Below, one piece after another: positions 20,727 to 31,659 of a stretch of DNA of 64,000 bases. Under the pieces are notes generated by a model, which saw only the letters and a program-made list of their open reading frames with translations, made no database searches and had not been told where the DNA came from. The number at the start of each line of letters is the position of its first letter. Position 1 is the stretch's first letter. Source of the stretch: Phytophthora sp. 'mugwort' (Eukaryota > Oomycota > Peronosporomycetes > Peronosporales > Peronosporaceae); contig JAUCEF010000006.1 of the NCBI GenBank assembly GCA_033558025.1, positions 1,488,001 to 1,552,000 on the forward strand, in the 5' to 3' direction. The translations under genes and the position numbers were made by a program.

Positions 20727-21680
20727 TTATGGCGTGATCGCGTTCTTGTGGGCGTGGTGGCCACCGTGCGTAGGACTCGTCTTGTCGCCCTTGAGCTTGT
20801 CCTTCACCTCGTTCACCGCCTCCTTTGCACGCTCCACGAACGACGGCGACGATGACAGAGACTTCTCGGCGACGGTGATCTGATGGCTCAGCGCGCTAAG
20901 GTTGAAATTGTCGCGCAGAGTTGACTTGACCAGCGTCTCGACCGTGTCGGAGCTGCCAAGAGCGCCGCCGCTGTGGCCGTCGTGGCGGTGGTCGGTCTTC
21001 CCTCCGAGCACGCCTCCACCACGCTTGTTGTCCTTGTCGTGATCGCTCTTGCCGAAAAGTCCGGTGTGCTTATCATCCTTGTCCTTTTCGCTCTTGCCGA
21101 AGAGTCCGCCGACCTTGGACTCCTTGTTCTCCTTGTTGTCGCTCTTACCGAGAAGTCCCGTATGTTTGTCATCTTTGTCCTTGTCACTCTTACCTAAAAG
21201 CCCCGTGTGCTTATCATCCTTGCTCTTGTGATCTTTGTCGAAGAGACCTCCCTCCTTCTCGTGCTTTTCCTTGTCGTTGTTGCCCACGACGTTGTCGATG
21301 GCACCCTTAACGCCCTTGGAGCGGCCGTTCTGCTGGTCGTAGTTGCGCGCCGTCGTATGCAGAACATCCATGGCCTTGGCCGTCGCGCCCATCATATTGC
21401 GTGCCGAGTGGATCTCCGACTCGGACGGTTGCGGGCTCTTGCTGATCTGGTGCGCGACGTGCTTCATGTCGGCCGCCGTGTCCTTGGCGGTGCGCATGTC
21501 GCTCCGCATGTACGAGGCGGCGGTGTTGATGAAGTGGTTGCCATGCTGACTGTCGTAGTCAGAGAGGTTCTTCTTGAGCACCTTGAGGCATCTCGCGGCG
21601 TCGTCAGCGGTCTGGTTAAGCACCTTCTCGAGAGAAGCGAACTCTTGTTGGGCGATGGCGTTGCGGTCGGACTTGCCCAT
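20727..21680 (-). CDS. 317-aa repeat protein, lineage-specific, copy 1
   Basis: I do not recognise the family. The N-terminal 115 residues are predicted helical and amphipathic (QTADDAARCLKVLKKNL, ARNMMGATAKAMDVLHTTAR). Residues 143-230 are a highly charged repeat zone of units like DKDKDDKHTGLLGKSD, and the C-terminal 70 residues return to amphipathic helix (FVERAKEAVNEVKDKLKGDK). There is no signal peptide or membrane segment. The GLLGKS units recall dehydrin K-segments and other desiccation-protective disordered proteins, which is only an analogy. An intact frame, a core promoter about 70 bases upstream, and two near-identical copies at 53007 and 55852 argue for a real gene. It differs from them at a few residues (for example SEKDKDD for SDKDKDD). 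Confidence 0.8.
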   Translation of the reverse strand: MGKSDRNAIAQQEFASLEKVLNQTADDAARCLKVLKKNLSDYDSQHGNHFINTAASYMRSDMRTAKDTAADMKHVAHQISKSPQPSESEIHSARNMMGATAKAMDVLHTTARNYDQQNGRSKGVKGAIDNVVGNNDKEKHEKEGGLFDKDHKSKDDKHTGLLGKSDKDKDDKHTGLLGKSDNKENKESKVGGLFGKSEKDKDDKHTGLFGKSDHDKDNKRGGGVLGGKTDHRHDGHSGGALGSSDTVETLVKSTLRDNFNLSALSHQITVAEKSLSSSPSFVERAKEAVNEVKDKLKGDKTSPTHGGHHAHKNAITP

Positions 21681-21746
21681 GTTTTATAGTTTTGCTTGTG
21701 CGGTTGGTGGCTCTTGGTTCGTTGGGTGGCTTGTGAGGTTGATATC

Positions 21747-21762
21747 ACGTTTTGAAATGAGC
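21747..21762 (-). promoter_or_regulatory. Oomycete initiator for 317-aa gene, copy 1
   Basis: On the minus strand GCTCATTTCAAAACGT begins exactly with the GCTCATTYY core of the oomycete initiator, about 70 bases before the start codon. The same sequence precedes the other two copies. Confidence 0.65.
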
Positions 21763-22028
21763 AAGAGATTGTCGAGAGATTGAATCTGGTCTCCGAGTTG
21801 GTGGCTGCATGAATTTTATCTTTTTGCAGAGAAGGCGTCATGTTTAGTTTGTTGGCTGCCGACTTCTCCCATCAAAAGGCATTGTAAGAGATTGAGACAC
21901 CTTGGTCGGTGTGGCCTTAGGCCACTGTCCTATTGATAATATATGTACACATGCATTTACTTGTACAGTAAATTTTAGCGTTGACCATTATTAGCAGCGA
22001 GATAAAATGATGCTACGTATTTAAACTA

Positions 22029-23716
22029 CAGTGGATAACGTTACAGACAACGACGCATAAATCCGGCACCACAAAAAATAGGGCATTGAACGGTGTCACT
22101 TTTCAAATCCCATACTAATGCCATTATTCGTTTTGACCAATCAAATCATGTCGATTAGAAATTTAAATCTAATTACGAACAGGTAATAATGAATTGCTCT
22201 AAGTAAGACTGCATTAGAGATGCCAGGCGCAGCTTCAGCATTAAGAAGAAGCGCAAGGCGTTAGCGGTCATACGAGCAAGTCGGCATTGAGGAGGTGGCA
22301 CGGACGCTTAGCGTTGCCCGTGGAACAGTACATGGTGAACCAAGCAAGCCAGGGCCATCCGCGAATTCAAGGGCAATGCATCGTCGAAGACTTTGAAAGG
22401 ACAGGGACGAAATGAACTTTTCCTGGAGTCCCTGCCCTTGTAACCTACATGAAAGACGTTCGACAGGACGAAACCGTAAGCTTATATATTATAACTATCG
22501 ACCTAATTAACGGAAATTGTGACTAACTATATAATAAGTATTTTTCTTAACTGTACACGTTAGATTCTTCTAAACCTCTAGAATGATTGAATTCATGTGG
22601 AGGATTCTCCCGGGCTGGATGACTCTCTATCTCGATGGCAAAGAGAACGGTGAGGTCTCACTTAAGCGCATAGTGCAGCGGATAGCAAACCGGTACGTAT
22701 ATATTGATTAAATTCAATTAATGCTAATTTACCATGATGACGTTTTTACTTTATCTTATTGTATTGAAGTTATGAATTTTATGCGCAGAAGCCACAGGCT
22801 GCGAAAAAGTCACTTGAGGAGCTCGAAGAAGTCCGGGCGGCTTTTCACTAGACGTTTGGGTTAAGTACGGAACGTACGAAGGTGTGGGCATATTGGACGC
22901 AGACGAAACCGCCATTTTGTTTGATATGCCGCCGACCAAAAGCTGGGCACTGAAGGGGCGCAGAGACTCAGAACGCATTTCGGAATGGACAAACACCGGG
23001 TCGATTGACTGCTGTTCTGACTGTTCGAGGTGATGGCAATTTTATTTTATTTGCTAATATTTTTTATCTATTAATATTCTGTGATATATTATTATGAATG
23101 TTAGAAAAAAATACCGATTCTATTTGTTGCACGCGGCGTTCCTGGAGGGAAAATTGAGCAGGACGAGCTAGAAACATACCCGGATGGACATTTGGAAGCT
23201 ATATGTAGAAAAGTTGTTAAAATATGAAATAGATGGTCTCGCTGCTCTTCTCCTTTACAACTTTGAGTGTCATGTTTCGGAGGAAGGACAGCGGGTTGTA
23301 GCAGACGAAGCTAACGCTACTGTGGTCCCACTACCACCGAACAGTACGTCGGTTTGTCAACCTCTTGACGTCGGTGTAATGGAACCACTTAAGGCGAAGC
23401 TAAGAAATAGTGCTAGACGTAGCGGAGGCACCGCAAAAGAAAAACACCTCGGTGCAATTAAGTCTTCAATTATTGCCTACAATACCATCACCCCGCATGC
23501 AATGATTCGTAGTCACCATCCTGGGGTTTCAGTCTAATCAAAGCACTTTTTTTATCCGACCGCATGATCTTTGTTTTTTTCTACTCTAATAATGCTATAT
23601 TCTACCAATCACGCCTTTATATTTGTTCGTGCCATATTTTTTGTCGGGTGCAGTGAATCTTCCGTTACTATGGGGGATGGCATTCAGCGATGCCGGATTT
23701 ATGCGTCGTTGTCTGT
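22029..23716. mobile_element. Pogo/Tigger-like transposon inserted in duplicated segment
   Basis: A 25-bp inverted repeat (22044-22068 and 23691-23715) marks the element. The left end begins CAGTGGATAACG after a TA, as pogo elements do; the right end has lost its last 14 or so bases. The insertion interrupts sequence that is continuous at 54300-54312 in the other duplicate. The remainder between the transposase pieces is AT-rich. Confidence 0.7.
22200..23537 (+). pseudogene. Pogo-like DDE_1 transposase, broken
   Basis: Pieces in order are an N-terminal HTH-like part (22215-22330, VGIEEVARTLSVARGTV), a region before the first catalytic Asp (near 22890-22910, frame-shifted, followed by DMPPTKSWALKGRRDSER) and the C-terminal part 23184-23537 with NSTSVCQPLDVGVMEPLK, holding the third catalytic Asp in PLDVG. 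Stops and AT-rich interruptions separate them. Confidence 0.65.
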
Positions 23717-23949
23717 GCGTATTGAAATTCGTGCAATTTATGCTACCTTTGTTCTTGCCTAGATTTACTGGTTTTTGCTCCCTATTATTCAGAAGTAAAA
23801 TACAGATTGCTTCGTAGTGATATTACATACATAATGATGTTACAGTGAAGTTTTTCGGCAAGTCCCAAATTTCCTCCTCATACAAAATTTTTAGCCAATC
23901 GGTAGTATAGCTCATCGACGGGCGCATGCCATTCATGTTGCGACTGTCG

Positions 23950-24741
23950 AATACTACATGGACCCAGTTGAAGCACAAATCCGTCAATGGCGAGTAATTG
24001 ATGACAGCAGCTCGCAGCTGCTTGCGGACGATTCTTCTGAAGACGACTGTTGCCAAGACAGTTCGGACCCAATTGTAGATGAGACCGGTGTATATCATGG
24101 TAACGATGCCGGCTCAATCATTGCGAGGAAGGGCAAGCTATTCAACGTGAAGGTGCGAGGGCGCCGGCATTCGTACCGAGCGTCAGTGCTTCTGGTGGTC
24201 TCGGCAGCGGGGCCAAGCTCAAGCCTCTGATCATTTTTAAAGCTCAATCGGTGTGTGTGTGTGTGTGGAGGCAGAGTGTGCAAAGGTACCGAAGGAAGCC
24301 GTCTATGCTGTGCAGGAAAACGGGTGGATGGACGCAGCAACTTGGCAGAGTGGTTTTGTCGAGAAGGTTTGGGCTGCTTACATTTCTGAGGAATACCCTA
24401 ATTCATTAGCACCTTACGTCGACAACTTAAAGTGTCATGTATCTGATGAGTCCGTTTCCTTGCTGCAAGAACATGGCGCCGAAACCGTGCCGCTACCAGC
24501 CAACTCAACATCTGTACTGCAGCCGCTGGACGTCGGTATCATGGGTCCATTCAAGCAGCGGGTTCGCTATCTAGCGCTTCAGTCTGACATTGATGCAATG
24601 CGAAGCAACAAAGGCACAACACTTCGCCAGCGGTTGCTAGCAAAAATGAATCGATCGGCTGCCGAGAAACGGAGAGCGATAGCGGAGCGAGTCATTAAGG
24701 CGTGGTACTTTATAAGTACCGATACAGTAACGAAAGCCTAA
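23950..24741 (+). pseudogene. Second pogo-like DDE_1 transposase fragment
   Basis: The readable part (24253-24741, 162 codons) includes VQENGWMDAATWQSGFVEKV, the second catalytic region YVDNLKCHVSDE, and NSTSVLQPLDVGIMGPFKQR with the third Asp. Upstream 23950-24230 is the frame-shifted middle of the same domain (RHSYRASVLLVVSAAGPSSS). A GT dinucleotide run at 24251-24267 lies inside the former coding region. The protein is related to, but distinct from, that of the element at 22029. Confidence 0.65.
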
Positions 24742-24797
24742 AAAGGCAGGTCTAGTTAATGGAAGCGTAGAATTCGTCCTCTTCATCCGTTCCGTTC

Positions 24798-25690
24798 TTG
24801 ACCGGCACCAGCAGCAAGTCCGCGGGCTCAGCCCCTGTCGGCCTGGATGCCCAGCTGGCTCCACACCTTGGTCATCTTGAGCGCGATGGTGGGTTCGCTG
24901 TGTTGCGGACACTCCATCGACAAGTAAGACCGCAAGAAAGCCCTCATTGGCGACTGTCTCTTCATGATCGTCGGCGGTGTGGTGCAGGCGTCGGTGTCGA
25001 ACATTTGGCTGCTCGCTCTGCGCAGTCTCATTGCCGGTCCTCGTCCGGTACGGCTACAGCCACCATCGGTGGCTACATCAACGGGCTGTCGCCCCGCACA
25101 TACGCAACACGCTCAGTCTGAGCCTGGAGATTTTACAATCATCGGTATTTTGTTCCCTGGAAATCTTCACGACCATCGGTTTTTTGTTCCCTGCCATCAC
25201 GTTCTTCTTCGCCAACACGAGCTTGGGGTGGCGCTACCTGGCTGCGTTCCCCATCGCGCTGGCGGCCATCTACCTGCTGCTGGCGCCGTCCATGTGCGTG
25301 GAGAGTCCAGCGTGGCTTCTGGACCAGGGACGCATTGAGAAGGCTAAGCAGACCATCGCTCGCCTGTACGCCGAGGAGCACGTGCAGACGGCTCTGTCGC
25401 GACTCGAGGTGAGCAATTAGCGCCAAGGAGGGTCTCATCGACTCGACGCCCAAGAAGGAATCCATGTTCGCACCTCGCTACAGCATGCAGCTGCTGGGCG
25501 GCATCATGTTGTCGTGCGCGCAGCAGCTTTCGGGTATCAACGCCGTGTTCTACAATTTGGGCAGTATCTTCTCGGACGTCGGCATCTCGGACTCGCGCGT
25601 GGGTACGGTGATCATCGACTTCGTCAACATGTGGCCCGCCTTCTTCACGAGCGTGCTGTCCAAGCACCTCACGTTCGCAACATGATTTTG
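24798..25690 (+). pseudogene. Sugar-porter (MFS) gene fragment
   Basis: Changing frames give a consistent sugar-porter order: a damaged segment with a YGRKKAL-like loop (about 24900-24950), MIVGGVVQASVSNIWL, ATIGGYINGLSP, then FTTIGFLFPAITFFFANTSL, GWRYLAAFPIALAAIYLLLA and VESPAWLLDQGRIEKAKQ (the PESPRWL-type motif), and finally CAQQLSGINAVFYNLGSIFS (QQLSGINAVFYY motif). The coding density and GC content are those of a host gene, unlike the transposons around it. It is cut at both ends and broken near 25070, 25130 and 25420, so it is a relic, possibly carried in by a mobile element. Confidence 0.75.
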
Positions 25691-25779
25691 TGGGGCCTGG
25701 CGGGTATGGTGATGTCCATTGATATAACAGTGGCGGTAATCGCTATGCACGTGTGTGTTCATCTTGATCAGACGCTCCT

Positions 25780-26020
25780 CGCGACGGGTCGAGTACTTCT
25801 GGAAGGTCTCAGCAGACAGCGTCGAGAGCAGGTAGTCCGGGTCCACCACCACCAACTCGCCACTCACCTGGCCAAACCCAAAGCCTTTCAGCAGGATGGC
25901 CTGATCCCATCGGGTTGGAGGCTTCGGTTCCGATACACGAGGTGGTTGTACTTGCGCAGCGTCTCCCACGTGTATCCTTTTGTTGCCGGATCTTTGGACA
26001 TCCAGACATGTCTTTCCCGC
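25780..26020 (-). pseudogene. Possible fatty-acid synthase ketoacyl-synthase fragment
   Basis: The minus strand encodes a segment including LLKGFGFGQVSGELVVVDPD and YLLSTLSAETFQKYSTRREE. GFGFGQVSGELVVVHPxYLL is close to the end of the ketoacyl synthase part of fungal-type fatty-acid synthases. Only about 80 residues are present, in opposite orientation to the neighbouring sugar-porter fragment. Another synthase-type enzyme is possible. Confidence 0.4.
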
Positions 26021-26261
26021 TGCCACGACGCGGTAGTACAGCTCAATCGCATCTTGTACAGCCCAGTTCCAACATTTTCCCGGACTTGAGTTGCTTCTTT
26101 TGGCGCCCCAGCGTTTGTGCGCTGTAGCTAAGCACTAAGACCATACGGTACAGCGATAGGTCGAAAATCAAACTGTAACAGCTTTTTGTCGCTAACCCTT
26201 TTTTTCGCTCCCAATACTTTAAGGAAAATCCACATTGTAACAATACGTCGCAATCTGTACT

Positions 26262-26642
26262 TACCCTGCGAGTATTGGGGGTGCCCTTTAACTTGATCAC
26301 CACGTCCTCTACCACATTATTGGCGCACTCTACTAGAAGGGAGATAGCGACTTCTCGGCGGTGGAGATCTGACTAAGGCTGTGAACCCGCTAAACATGGT
26401 GCGGATCGTGAGCTTCACCACTGTTTCCGCCATGTCAACAGTTTCTAGCACGTTGTTATCTTGGTTTTCTTTCTTCTTATCATGCTTTCCGGCGAGCACG
26501 ATGTCGATGATGCGGGTAATACGCTTCGGTTTCCCGTTCATTTCGTCATAGACGCGAGCCTGCTTCTTCTATTCTTTCATGGAACAGGAGGCAGCATTCA
26601 TCTTGGTATGAGCGCGGCGATTTCCCATTCCGAAAGGAACTT
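26262..26642 (-). pseudogene. Fragment of 211-aa gene (paralogue of 54377-55012)
   Basis: The minus strand matches the last two thirds of the intact gene at 54377-55012 (MNGKPKRITRIIDIVLAGKH; KKKENQDNNVLETVDMAETV), with an in-frame stop, a small deletion around 26350-26380 and loss of the N-terminal part beyond 26642, where a Helitron fragment begins. Confidence 0.8.
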
Positions 26643-28315
26643 GACGTGTTCACGAAGGGAAATTTCACTTATTCCTTCGTACTATAACGCCGTCGTATGT
26701 ATCAGTGAATGTCCACCCCAGCTCTCCGTACGGATGGAGTCTAGGGTGTAATGGGTATTGAAGAGGATCATACGATGAGTGTGTCTCGAAAAGACGCCTG
26801 AAGTGTGGTCTTTTTTCGTAAAGTATAATATCACGCGGTTTGTCGAGGTTTCCGTCTTTAGTTAAAGTAGCACCAATATCGGAGACAGTGGGCAAGTTGC
26901 ACGTGCCAGGTTGCGAACGCTTCTCGTGTAGGCGGTACTTCACGTCAGCAACGTCCCCCCATTAGCGCGGTGCTCACGAAGCTTTTCCCCGAAGGTGAGG
27001 AACTGCTGTGCGAACGAGGTACGTTCAGCCACCATCGTCTCGACGTCACCCAACGCTACGGGGTCCAAGTCACTGAAAATCCCCCTACGACACTCTGCGC
27101 ACTGCTGTATGCTCGGGTTTACGGTGTAGATCTGCGCAAACTTGGGTTGCGCTGGTTGGTGCGTGTAGGGATCAGTGTAAGGAAGTAAGGAGCCGAGAAA
27201 GTGGCTCATGGATCCTTGGATCCGGTACGTGTAGACTCCCTGTTGCCTAGCCACACTGGTGTCTTGGTCACATCCTCGATCGTGCTCCGGTCGCTGCACG
27301 ATGCGCCAATGGAGGTGAAGGCGAAGGCCTGGTTGTACGAACGTATGTGACGCCAGAACTCTGGGTCCCCATATAGCTGCAAAAGACGGGGTGGCGCAGG
27401 CGACAGAGAGAAGCTTGACCGCTCCTTCCGGGCAACACTTTTTTTTCGACTCGGCAGGCCATTTCCACACTTGCAGTGGTCACAAACCGTAGTTGCAGGT
27501 AGCCTATGACGTCCATTGAGTACATTTGGTCCAGTAACCATAGAATCCTCGAAGTCTTGATGATTGCAGAGAGCGTGACCTCTACACGTGCTAAGCACGG
27601 CGTACTCAAGCGAGCTCCCGCTCGGCGTTCACCTCCTCTTCTGTTCGATTTGCCGTGATACCTCTTGGCGCAAGCGGTTTCGCTCCCGCTCAACTCCTCT
27701 TTCTTGTAACGAGCGCCGAGCCCTACTGGCGCACCGCCGTTCTGCGTCTCTCAGCCGCGCGCGTTCTCTTTCAGGCGATGACATGTTGGCGCGTCGTGCT
27801 CGATTCCTTTCGGTGTTTCACGCCCGAATACGTTCTTGCTGTGATGCTGATATGGCAGCTCTCCGTTGACGTTGACGCTTGGCGTCTCGTTGGCGGCGCA
27901 GTTGGGCCACCAGATTTGGATCCCTACTGTGTGCCCCCGACGGTTTTGCCTGGTTTGCGTGTGTGTTCGGTATCGCTAACCCCGTCTCTTCACCGATCTG
28001 AATCGCTTTCAACACCTTGTTTAGGTTGTACTTCCTGGTACTTCGTCTTGCGTGGAGCTTCTTCGCGGCGGGTTCCTCCGGAGCAGTATGGGTTGAGTTA
28101 ACACGCTCATTCTCGCGCAGCGCTTCCTCAATCTCTTGGCGGGTCCGTTTCCCTCTCGGCATAGCCGGCTGCGAACACGAAACAAAGTCGCGCGACTCGT
28201 TAGACGTAAAGTCTAAGTACACTGCACGTAGGAGTTGCCGGTCTTGGAGGCTTGAAATAGATGGGCATCTGAAGGTAGCGCCCATGGAACTAACTGTATG
28301 ATTTCGCCAAAGCAC
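26643..28315 (-). pseudogene. Helitron protein, N-terminal half, broken
   Basis: Reading from 28315 downward: a basic start with MPRGKRTRQEIEEALREN, a zinc-binding region with spaced cysteines (about 27690-27420), PPRLLQLYGDPEFWRHIRSY, the block HFLGSLLPYTDPYTHQPAQP and FAQIYTV, then VKYRLHEKRSQPGTCNLPTV and FETHSSYDPLQYPL to the end near 26665. This is the usual order upstream of the Rep domain in oomycete Helitrons. The remainder of the protein (Rep catalytic region and helicase) is absent here but present, from another copy, at 35400-39040. Confidence 0.7.
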
Positions 28316-29489
28316 GAATTATGCACGACGCACCAGCTACCCCTTCAATGCCGCCCCCCCCCCTCTCGAGCAGCAGAAGCTCCAGCATTATTCAGAATTG
28401 CACGCGTTCCGCGATCCGATGCGACCATAGAACATTTAATTAGCCAAGTAATACCCCGTTCGTCTTTTGGTACCTCACCTCCACTGTTACACCTTAAGCT
28501 CTCGTGATTTAGCGCAACATCTCAATACCTTTTTGGATCGAAGCTTCAGTTTTTATGCTGAAGCGCGAGCAGTTATCACGTTGTTTTCTGGTCACTTCCT
28601 TTGGCAACCGTGGTGAACTGACGGCTTGATGCCACCGACCTCGAGGCCCAGGCTTTAACCTTTTGTTGTAAGGGGTAATCGGTCAGAATTTTGGACTTTT
28701 TGCTTTGTTTGGGAACGGATCCGTCCTTGGCATCACAGACGGTGAAGGGCCGCACAGACCAAAGACCGCGTAAATACTGAACAATGCAAATAGAGGTACT
28801 GTAGCCGTAGGAAGGAGGATACTGATAGGACAACCCAGCGAAAGCCGTATCGTCTATCTCTCCTCTCGTCCCCATACAGCGAGAACCGCCAGGTCCTTGA
28901 TGGATTGGATGGTTTTATAGTCGTATTGGTATTTCGTTGACGCACGACCGCCAAGCCCCTTTCCTTAATAAGTCAATCATTTTCTCGACCTCGACGAACC
29001 TCACGGTCCGGGGTGGTATTCGTTGCACATAGTGCTATTGACATTGCCAGGTTGGGCGTGCGTGTGGTGGGGGTGGTCCTTGGCAAACTCCACCTACGAA
29101 CGTTTTTATAGTTTTCGGGGTTTAACCCTTAGTAAAACGATCGAGGGCTTAAGGAATTGCTCGGCTTCTACTGGGAGAAAGTGTCGGAAAGGTCTGGCCA
29201 ATAGGCGGACACTATGTCAGACTGGGCGGTGGGCTGAAGCCCCTTAGCTCGCGTCTCCTGGACGGGAGAACCCCACTTCCATCCAGGCAATTACACTTTA
29301 TTCTAACCCTCCCCCAGGGACCTCAGACCACCATGGCAATGGTGGCGGTACTTCAAGCAAACATGCATACACGCAGTGTACCTTGACCTCGGGGTCCCGT
29401 CGCGCGCTTTGGAGTTTGAAAATGGCGCCGTTATCACATTCACACCTTACTTCTCTTTTTAGGTACGATGGGCTCTCTCTAAGTACGAT
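28316..29489. other. Unassigned repeat-like DNA
   Basis: Overlapping short open frames (minus strand 28576-28954) carry no motif I can name. A 10-base C run lies at 28354-28363. GC-rich segments near 29040-29330 look like a retroelement end but I cannot prove this. Confidence 0.3.
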
Positions 29490-31130
29490 ATAATGTTAGC
29501 CACATAAATGTATTACATCCAATGGGAGGCGGCATATAAAAAATATTTGGCCAATGAGAAGGGGCTTTAAACGTGATGCAAGCCTAGTTTTGCAATTTAA
29601 GTCATAGTTTTTCGATTCGAAAAGATAATGGGATTCGATTACCGTAAAACTTATGTGCAAGCAGACGCTGGCATTTACGGACACCTTCAACGTGGCCAAT
29701 CAGCGATCGTAATATTGAGGACACAATTCGGTAATTTAACCAAACTGCTGGAACGAGCTCAGTCAGTCAGTCAGTCAAGAAGCCGTCAACACAAAGCATA
29801 ATGCCCAAGACCAAGCCACCAGGCCGACCTCATCTGACAGAGTGGCGAACGAAGCCAACACATATACACACATGGAACACGAAGGCTGAAGTATTATTGT
29901 GAGTGCAAATACGTTGTTGCACTAAAAAAACGGTAGCCAAATGATTTGCACGCCGAGCTCCATATAGAGAGACTTGAAGCGCAAACTCGTCTATTGATGG
30001 ATAACAAACAACGAGCAGCAGACCCTGCTTCTTTATTCTTGGTGGGATTCGAACCCAGGCCAACTAAAGGCCCTCAATAAGCAAACCGGTTTAACTAGTC
30101 GAGCTGCCAGTTCTTCAATATGCGGTCAATAAAGTAATATTTCAGACTTCCAGAAAACGGTATAGATGAGCCTTCAGGAACACGCCGTGTCCGTTTGCAC
30201 ATAAGTTTTACGGTATGTGGGTTGGTAGCGGTATCAAATGCAAAGCCAAGTCATGCCGAATGGGAGGCGCAGGCGACCGGGCAGGAAGTGTAACACGTAC
30301 ACACGCGTTACTACAATTGTGGTAGGACCAGCCGAGCGCAGTTCGCTCTGCGGGCGGTAGTGAAAGTTTGGAAGGAGCCCGTTTCGTTCTCTCAAGAACT
30401 CGCTCCATTACTGAGAAAGCTACCAACGCTACGCTCCGGTAGTAGCGCCTCCGCTCCGCACGCAGAGGTTCGCTGCGCTACCCACCGTATAGGATACTAA
30501 GTGAGCTACCTGCGCCATCAGCTTCGATAGGAAGGGCGTGCCCTCCGGGCCCGCTATACAGAAAAAGGTTTAATGGCGGCGCCGGCTTCGCTTCGCTCAG
30601 CAGCAATTTCAGCCAATGGGAAGCCGCCTTCGCTTCGCTCGGCGGCAAATTTGACCAATCGCAAGAAAACGGTACGGAAGTGTGACGGACTAATGGACGG
30701 ACGGCAATATTACACTTGATGTAGGACTAGCCGAGCGTCGCTCGCTTTGCGGGCGGTGTGTGTTTGTCGGGTTCCACCCGTTGCGTTCGCTGTTCCAGTT
30801 CGCTTCACTAACTCATATTGTCCGTCTCCTCCCGCTCACTGCACTACTCTTATCTTGGTATCACTCCGTTCGCTCGTTGTTCCGGCTCGCATCACTACTC
30901 TATCTCGTAAGGTGGCCGCCTTCGCTTTGCTCGGCATTTAAGTACGAATTGTTGTACCCACGCACATTGATTGTAGCCAATGAGGCCGCCTTCCTTCGCT
31001 CGTCAGTGAAACAAAGCTTGAGCCAATTGGAGGCCGCCGCGCTGCCTCGGCAGCAAATAAAAAATTACATTTTTTTGGCGAATGAGAAGGGCTTTTAACG
31101 TCACGCATTGCTATTTGTTCGCAACCGACG
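29490..31130. repeat. Hairpin-string repeat, several units, interrupted by a SINE
   Basis: Blocks at 29490-29650 and 30200-31130 match 33560-34500 and the reverse strand of 39060-39780. Typical parts are (G)CCAATGAG followed by GCCGCC..GGCGGC hairpins with TTCGCTTCGCTC loops (for example 30623-30646), CCGAGCG..GCGGGCGGT modules (30330 and 30725), and about 50-bp tandem units with CGCTGTTCCAGTTCGCTTCA (30785-30905). Confidence 0.65.
29758..30112 (-). repeat. tRNA-derived SINE candidate
   Basis: On the minus strand a Pol III A box TAGTTAAACCGG (30097-30086) and a perfect B box GGTTCGAATCC (30054-30044) are 43 bases apart and set in a tRNA-like body ending GGGTTCGAATCCCACC. The acceptor stem does not pair, so it is not a working tRNA gene. 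The element seems to run down to a short tandem GACT run at 29777-29758, as a SINE tail would. It splits the hairpin-string repeat. Confidence 0.55.
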
Positions 31131-31329
31131 AAGGACACGTTCTATCCGTTGTGCGGCTTGGGAGCGAAGCGGAATTTCTACGAACAGCATCTTCATCTGT
31201 ATCGTGCTAAACAATTCGTGTTAATTTTTGTAATGGTATAACCGATAATATAAACATCTTGCGTTTTGTATAGTTTATTAAAATTGCAGCTATTCCACGC
31301 GTGGAACCGTTTCGTGGTACAATTAGGGT

Positions 31330-31530
31330 TGGTGATAGATATTAAGGCTTACATACATATTACGTCTGAAGCAAGAGTCCAGGATGGACACGACATCTTG
31401 GTATCTCGATATCAATGTCGAGAGGTGATGACTTACGCCTCATCGATTATTACAGGCTCGGAAGTTATTCATAGAGTTTTAAATACTATTTTTTGAGCGG
31501 TTATATACACGCATATATATGATTAGCATT
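31330..31530 (+). repeat. Partial Polinton-like terminal repeat
   Basis: The block GAGTCCAGGATGGACACGAC and the following bases to TTTTTTGAGCGGTTATATA match 48235-48385 and the reverse strand of 40540-40670. The outer part is missing, replaced by unrelated sequence from about 31535. Confidence 0.6.
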
Positions 31531-31659
31531 TGCCGAATTGTACGAAAATAAGCTAAGTGGGCAAATCGCGTGGTTTGGAAGGGGATTGGAGGGCAATTAG
31601 AGGGCACCATACAGAATATAAGAGATCCAGGCGGAGCCTCGCGATTGACTACGATCTAA

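Larger units (their letters stand above)
20724..22021. repeat. Segmental duplicate of 53003-54300
   Basis: The gene at 20727-21680 and about 340 bases upstream are nearly identical to 53003-54300 in the same orientation. The match then resumes at 23733-23795 and at 26262-26642, showing that two later insertions split this copy. Confidence 0.85.

Noticed and set aside
20506..20883. 125-codon plus-strand frame with hydrophobic segments
   Set aside because: It overlaps the start of the PLC-like gene and the end of the 317-aa gene on the opposite strand and has no family signature.
21207..21689. 160-codon Leu/Val-rich frame opposite the 317-aa gene, repeated at 53487 and 55843
   Set aside because: It is the antisense shadow of a repeat-rich gene; the hydrophobic composition comes from reversing Lys/Asp-rich codons.
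24251..24267. GT repeat as a regulatory element
   Set aside because: It is a simple dinucleotide run within a decayed transposase and has no supporting context.
30044..30112. Functional tRNA gene
   Set aside because: A and B boxes are good, but the acceptor stem does not pair and no proper anticodon arm can be drawn; a SINE fits better.
29490..31130. CRISPR array
   Set aside because: Repeat units vary in length and sequence, spacers are themselves repeats, and the genome is eukaryotic.
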